Assembly: GCA_937911235.1 (NCBI GenBank)
Contig: CALDPN010000088.1
Coordinates: forward strand, 1-10,541
Length of the DNA: 10,541 nucleotides
DNA from: an uncultured Bacteroidales bacterium
GTDB taxonomy: Bacteria > Bacteroidota > Bacteroidia > Bacteroidales > Paludibacteraceae
Direction of reading: 5' to 3'
A program made the position numbers and the translations under genes. Below, one piece after another: positions 7,242 to 10,541 of the stretch (within the stretch, counting starts at the first letter, position 1; every line of letters begins with the position of its first letter). A model generated the notes under the pieces. That model worked only from the letters and a program-made list of their open reading frames with translations, was not told where the DNA came from and did no database searches.

Positions 7242-7972
7242 GCTCAGGCACATCTGGCGGAGTTCCAGAAGTAAGATGTAAATGCGATGTTTGCCTTTCT
7301 TCAGATCAAAAAGACAAACGTCTAAGAGCTTCTGTGCTTGTAGAAATAAATGACAAAACTATTTTAATAGACTGTGGACCAGACTTTAGAACACAGGCAT
7401 TAAAATACAATATAGAAAAGATAGATTACATTCTTCTTACTCACGAACACTACGACCACACATACGGTATAGGCGACTTACGCCCATACGGCGACGTTCA
7501 TATTTATGCCGAAGAAAAAAATTGTAGCACAGTGCGTAGAAATTTCCCATACTGTTTTGCAGAGGTAAAATATCCGGGCATTCCAAAACTTACACTTCAC
7601 GAAATCACAGAAAAACCATTTCTACTAGAAGATATAGAAATAATACCTATTAGATATATGCACGCCTCATTACCAATATTAGGCTTTAGAATAGGAAATT
7701 TTGCATATATCACAGATATTTCTAGTATTAAAGAAGAAGAAATAGGCAAATTACAAGGTCTTGATGTGCTTATAGTAGATGCACTGAGAATTACCCCACA
7801 CTTTTCGCATTTCAGCCTAGAGCAAGCACAAGACTTTGCCCGCAAAGTAAATGCCAAACAAACCTACTTCACTCACATCTGCCATAGCCTCGGCCGCCAT
7901 GAGGAAGTATCAAAAGAACTACCCTTCGGCCAACACCTCGCCCACGACGGACTAGAGATAACAATACAATAA
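7223..7972 (+). CDS. PhnP-like metallo-beta-lactamase-fold phosphodiesterase
   Basis: 249 residues from the ATG at 7223, chosen because MRITILGSGTSGGVP is the usual family N-terminus; an open frame exists further upstream but lies inside rsmF. Metal ligands match those of E. coli PhnP: THEHYDH (H74, H76, D78, H79), H147 in MHASLP, D165 in YITDIS, and H218. A second, structural zinc site is also intact: C19, C21 and C24 together with H221, three residues after H218, the same spacing as in PhnP. PhnP hydrolyses phosphoribosyl 1,2-cyclic phosphate in phosphonate breakdown, but no other phn gene is visible. The true substrate may be another cyclic phosphate or phosphodiester. The gene overlaps rsmF by 19 nt in another frame, so it is almost certainly co-transcribed. 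Its stop lies at the edge of the palindromic terminator. Confidence 0.85.
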   Translation: MRITILGSGTSGGVPEVRCKCDVCLSSDQKDKRLRASVLVEINDKTILIDCGPDFRTQALKYNIEKIDYILLTHEHYDHTYGIGDLRPYGDVHIYAEEKNCSTVRRNFPYCFAEVKYPGIPKLTLHEITEKPFLLEDIEIIPIRYMHASLPILGFRIGNFAYITDISSIKEEEIGKLQGLDVLIVDALRITPHFSHFSLEQAQDFARKVNAKQTYFTHICHSLGRHEEVSKELPFGQHLAHDGLEITIQ

Positions 7973-8000
7973 AAAATGACGCACTAGTGCGTCATTTTTT
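7971..8000. terminator. Bidirectional rho-independent terminator, perfect 30-bp palindrome
   Basis: The sequence is A6-TGACGCACT followed by its exact reverse complement AGTGCGTCA-T6, with the centre between 7985 and 7986. On either strand it gives a GC-rich hairpin ending in a T6 tract. It sits between convergent genes and is so tight that the stop of the PhnP-like gene (7970-7972) overlaps its left end and the stop of the TonB receptor (7999-8001) overlaps its right end. Confidence 0.9.
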
Positions 8001-9963
8001 ACTCCAACGTATACGTCACGCCCATATATACCTTCCACCCCGACACTGGTGCATAAATCATTGTAGCATCAAAGTCGTTAGACCAAGGGTCTGAAGCAGA
8101 GATGATAGGATTTTTTTGAGTATGATTTGTCATATTTTCTGCACCTGCATAAAGAGACCAATTGTTGATATTTTTGGTAATTTGTGCAAGTAACATATGA
8201 TGTGGCTCATAATAATTTTCCCAAAGAGGATTTTCTTCATCTGCAAGTGGCATACGTCCACCACCATTTATTTGCCAGGTAACGTCAAACTGCCAATCAT
8301 ATTTAGCTAGTTTGTAAGAAGCTGTTACTAAGCCCTTGTGAGCAGAAAGCAGAGCCTTTTCTCTAAGCACACCACCAGTTGTGTTCATCACATTGCTATA
8401 TTTATAGGCAGCTGTAATTGTAAAACCGGTAAACGCTTCCATTGTAGCCTCTATTTGAGCATTATGAGAATAGTTTAATGCTCCATTTGAGTTATAGAAA
8501 AGAATTTTGTGTGGATCAGCATCCATATCAGCCACAATTTGGTTCATAAAGTGAGTATAATAATAATCACCTTTCAAACTCAATGTTCTATTACCAATAG
8601 GAATATCACCTTGAATGCTAATACCAGTATTCCAAGCATCTTCCAAACGTAAATCATCTGCTACAACAAACTCACGAGACGATGCCATAAGGTTATTATT
8701 TTCTGCATAAATATAAGGAGTTCTATAACCTTTACCTGCCGATACCCTTACCACAAGTTCTTCTATTGGCATATATTTAAAGTGTAATCTTGGAGTGTAA
8801 TAAAAGCCAAATTTTGTACTATAATCTGCTCTTATTCCAGCAAGTAGCACATATTTATCATCCACATTTAGTGTATACTCCACAAAAGCACCAGGCACTA
8901 CATTTGTGGTTTTCACAGGATTTCCTAAAATAATTTCATCAAGAAAATCTGCTGTCACACCCAAACCAGCCTTCATATTGTGCATATGGCTATCTTCGGT
9001 AAGATTTGAAAGATAAATCAAATTTCCATAAAGATTGCCTTGTTGAGCATTGTATGTTTTCTTGCCATAAAAACTATCGTGTTTATGATAAATACCTTGG
9101 AAAATAAATGCCAAAGATCCCTCTTTTTCGTGGTCTGTTTCCCAAGCATTTTTAGAAAACGCCTCTGCACGAATAGCGTCAATTCCTATTTGATACGCAT
9201 TTGCCACATCATCAGGTAATTGTCCTGCTGTACGTTTTTCATAAAGAGCATTCACACCCCACTGACCTTTATACTCATGAGAATCATAATTCCATCTATT
9301 CATTAAATGATATTCTTCCATAAGTGGACCATCAAGGAATGTATCTTTATTTGCATCTTCCTTTTTAATAGTTTCGTTTGCCACATGAGCAAGCACCATT
9401 GTAGAAAGATGGTCGTTTATTTTCCATGCTGCATCCAAGTTAAGCTCCATTCTAGAAGATGTATTAGCCATAAAGTTCACAGAAAACTTAGGAGCAGTTT
9501 GAGGCTTTTTATAGTCAATACTAATTTGACCTGCAATACCCTCTGCACCACTCGACACAGAAGAAGTACCTTTAGAAATAGAAATAGCATCTAGCCAAGT
9601 ACCTGGCACATATCCAAGTCCATAAATAGAAGCCAAGCCACTAAAGTTTGGCATATTTTCTGTTAGCATTTGCACATAAGTGCCAGAAAGTCCCAACAAT
9701 TTTATCTGTTTTGCACCAGTTGCAGCATCTGTGCTATTTACATCCACAGAAGCATTCGTTTCAAAACTTTCAGACAAATTGCAACAAGCCGCTCTACATA
9801 GCTCACCTACTGTAATTTGTTGCACTTGACCTACAGAGAGTTTTGAATCTCTAGTAGTGCGCACACCACCCACATTCACCTCGTCTATTTCACCTTCCAT
9901 TTGAATACTAAGTGAATCTAAAAACCATTCTAGATCTTCATCGTGATGTTCTGTTTCAGAATG
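7999..9963 (-). pseudogene. TonB-dependent outer-membrane receptor lacking its signal peptide and N-terminal domain
   Basis: The frame has an ATG at 9900 (633 residues) and stays open to a TAA at 9964-9966. It encodes a TonB-box-like IDEVNV (about 5-10), a plug domain with the subfamily hallmark AACCNLSESFETN (38-50), GAKQIKLLGLSGTYVQML (about 62-79) and GQISIDYKKP, and then a long beta barrel to the C-terminus. Receptors of this kind import metal chelates or cofactors across the outer membrane with TonB-ExbBD. The substrate is unknown, with iron or another transition metal most plausible. Full family members begin with a signal peptide and a ~80-100 residue carboxypeptidase-regulatory-like domain; both are absent. 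Instead the frame upstream of MEGEIDE reads EHHDEDLEWFLDSL, which resembles a ferritin-like C-terminus. Without a signal peptide the product would stay in the cytoplasm, so I treat the gene as 5'-truncated. Confidence 0.8.
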
Positions 9964-10277
9964 TTAAGCACGTCATTCTGCATGGGGACAGCATATTTGC
10001 ATCGGGCGAGGGTTACCCATTGTGCGGGGTCGAGCACCGGAGTGCCTTCGAGTTGAATTATTCTCTCGGCGAGCATCTTTGCGTGGTTGAACTCCTCTTG
10101 AGCATGCTCCTCAACCTCTTTCTGAAGATCGGCACGCATGGCGCCCTCTACAATGAGTCCTCCTATCCAATACTGATAATAGGCAAGCCACTCCTCACTC
10201 AAAGCAGCATTGAGGCTCGCAAGCAAACGCGGCACATCAATGCGCTTCTTCAAAATCTGAATACTCTCCTTTCCCAT
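9930..10277 (-). pseudogene. Ferritin-like di-iron protein, internally deleted and frameshifted
   Basis: 115 residues in the readable frame. The start MGKESIQILK, the SEEWLAYYQYW helix with E28/E29, the VEEHAQEEFNHAKMLAERI helix with the ligand pattern ExxH (E62, H65), and GTPVLDPAQW match Bacteroidetes ferritin-like (bacterioferritin/Dps-related) proteins, which store or detoxify iron in the cytoplasm. Family members as I know them are about 160-170 residues and end with two more ligand-bearing helices (ER..AI..Y and E..EHE..LE). Here the frame ends after LKQNITMKI. The final helix reappears at once in another frame as EHHDEDLEWFLDSL (about 9920-9951), so roughly 35-40 codons are missing. 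The di-iron site cannot form. GC content is about 50%, against about 40% in the downstream receptor. A Fur-like palindrome lies about 80 bp upstream. Confidence 0.8.
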
Positions 10278-10294
10278 AATTCAACTGTAAGTTT

Positions 10295-10328
10295 TAAAAG
10301 TATAGTATAAGAAACAGACGACAGGAAA
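10295..10328 (-). promoter_or_regulatory. Weak promoter candidate for the ferritin-like gene
   Basis: On the minus strand TACTTTTA (10295-10302) matches TAnnTTTG in all but the last base. TTTC (10325-10328) lies 22 nt upstream, a one-base departure from the -33 TTTG. Transcription would start about 10 nt before the ATG. The spacing equals that of the rsmF promoter candidate, but both elements are imperfect. Confidence 0.3.
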
Positions 10329-10354
10329 GAAAAGTTTGTTGCCCGGCAAAAAAA

Positions 10355-10367
10355 GATAATGATTATC
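10355..10367. promoter_or_regulatory. Fur-box-like palindrome
   Basis: GATAATGATTATC is a perfect 6-1-6 inverted repeat and is identical to the core of the classical Fur recognition sequence. It stands about 78 bp upstream of the ferritin-like start, within the only intergenic space before it. That distance is too far for simple repression at the candidate promoter, so it may act from upstream or serve a promoter not recognised here. Assignment rests on motif similarity only. Confidence 0.45.
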
Positions 10368-10419
10368 AAAAATATTACCTAAGTGTAATGTTGTTGGACA
10401 TAAACATACTAAAAACACT

Positions 10420-10438
10420 GTCCCTCTTGAAGAGGGAC
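10420..10438. repeat. Inverted repeat, first of a cluster at the right edge
   Basis: GTCCCTCTT, one G, then AAGAGGGAC: the arms are exact reverse complements, giving a practical stem of seven G-C-rich pairs with a TTGAA loop. No gene adjoins it in the window. It is close to two further inverted repeats, which suggests a structured non-coding repeat unit, not an isolated terminator. Confidence 0.55.
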
Positions 10439-10440
10439 GA

Positions 10441-10465
10441 GAACTTTTTTTCTAAAAAAAAGTTC
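10441..10465. repeat. Inverted repeat GAAC-T7 / A8-GTTC
   Basis: GAAC followed by seven T, the spacer CT, then eight A and GTTC form an 11-bp stem. It directly follows the hairpin at 10420-10438. The T and A runs could act as a terminator tail in either direction, but no gene end is visible nearby. Confidence 0.45.
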
Positions 10466-10526
10466 GGAGGGGGTTCTTAACCTATCGTATTGCAATAAAC
10501 CGTACTACGCGAGGAAAACCCCTCCG
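10465..10526. repeat. Imperfect inverted repeat enclosing about 40 bp
   Basis: CGGAGGGGGTT at 10465-10475 pairs with AACCCCTCCG at 10517-10526, with one bulged G. The enclosed sequence has no open frame that I can support. Along with the two preceding repeats this may be part of a miniature inverted-repeat element or dispersed repeat, cut by the window edge. The rest of 10278-10541 holds only the regulatory candidates listed separately. Confidence 0.4.
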
Positions 10527-10541
10527 TCTTCAAAAACTATC

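Noticed and set aside
9912..10310. 132-codon open frame on the plus strand
   Set aside because: It is antisense to the ferritin-like gene, whose family match is clear; no independent support for the plus-strand frame.

Overview
The window looks like a chromosomal segment of an AT-rich member of the Bacteroidetes, probably order Bacteroidales. The evidence is the protein families (a Wzi-type capsule barrel, a Bacteroidetes-style TonB receptor carrying the AACCNLSESFETN motif, an RsmF-like methyltransferase and a PhnP-like hydrolase), promoter candidates of the TTTG / TAnnTTTG type, and the near absence of Shine-Dalgarno sequences. No rRNA, tRNA, CRISPR array or transposase gene was seen.

Positions 1-2348 (minus strand) hold a three-gene sugar-nucleotide cassette in the order wbpE-like aminotransferase, wbpD-like N-acetyltransferase, wbpB-like dehydrogenase (cut by the left edge). 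Together these make the 3-acetamido group of UDP-2,3-diacetamido-2,3-dideoxyglucuronic acid, a building block of O-antigen or capsule. The cassette has its own promoter candidate, just downstream of a terminator that closes the next unit.

Positions 2411-5853 (minus strand) hold a polysaccharide-assembly pair: an unusual phosphoglycosyl (sugar-1-phosphate) transferase followed, with a TAATG overlap, by a Wzi-family outer-membrane protein. The wzi gene is broken by a 1-nt frameshift near 2975-2982, and its C-terminal part continues in another frame down to 2487. With the wbp genes this forms part of a surface-polysaccharide locus.

Positions 5886-8000 (plus strand) hold an rRNA m5C methyltransferase gene (RsmF type) and a PhnP-like metallo-beta-lactamase-fold phosphodiesterase overlapping it by 19 nt. 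Coding for the methyltransferase clearly begins upstream of its first canonical start codon. A perfect 30-bp palindrome terminates this unit and the convergent gene on the other side.

Positions 7999-10541 (minus strand) hold a metal-related region that appears rearranged. A TonB-dependent receptor lacks its signal peptide and N-terminal domain. Its open frame runs upstream into a sequence that looks like the C-terminus of a ferritin-like protein. The ferritin-like gene just upstream has lost about 35-40 codons and changes frame at the same place. Base composition jumps from about 40% to about 50% GC at that junction (counted on a few lines). This is either a genuine deletion/fusion, possibly involving transferred DNA, or a chimeric assembly join. 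Upstream of the ferritin-like gene are a Fur-box-like palindrome and a cluster of inverted repeats at the window edge.
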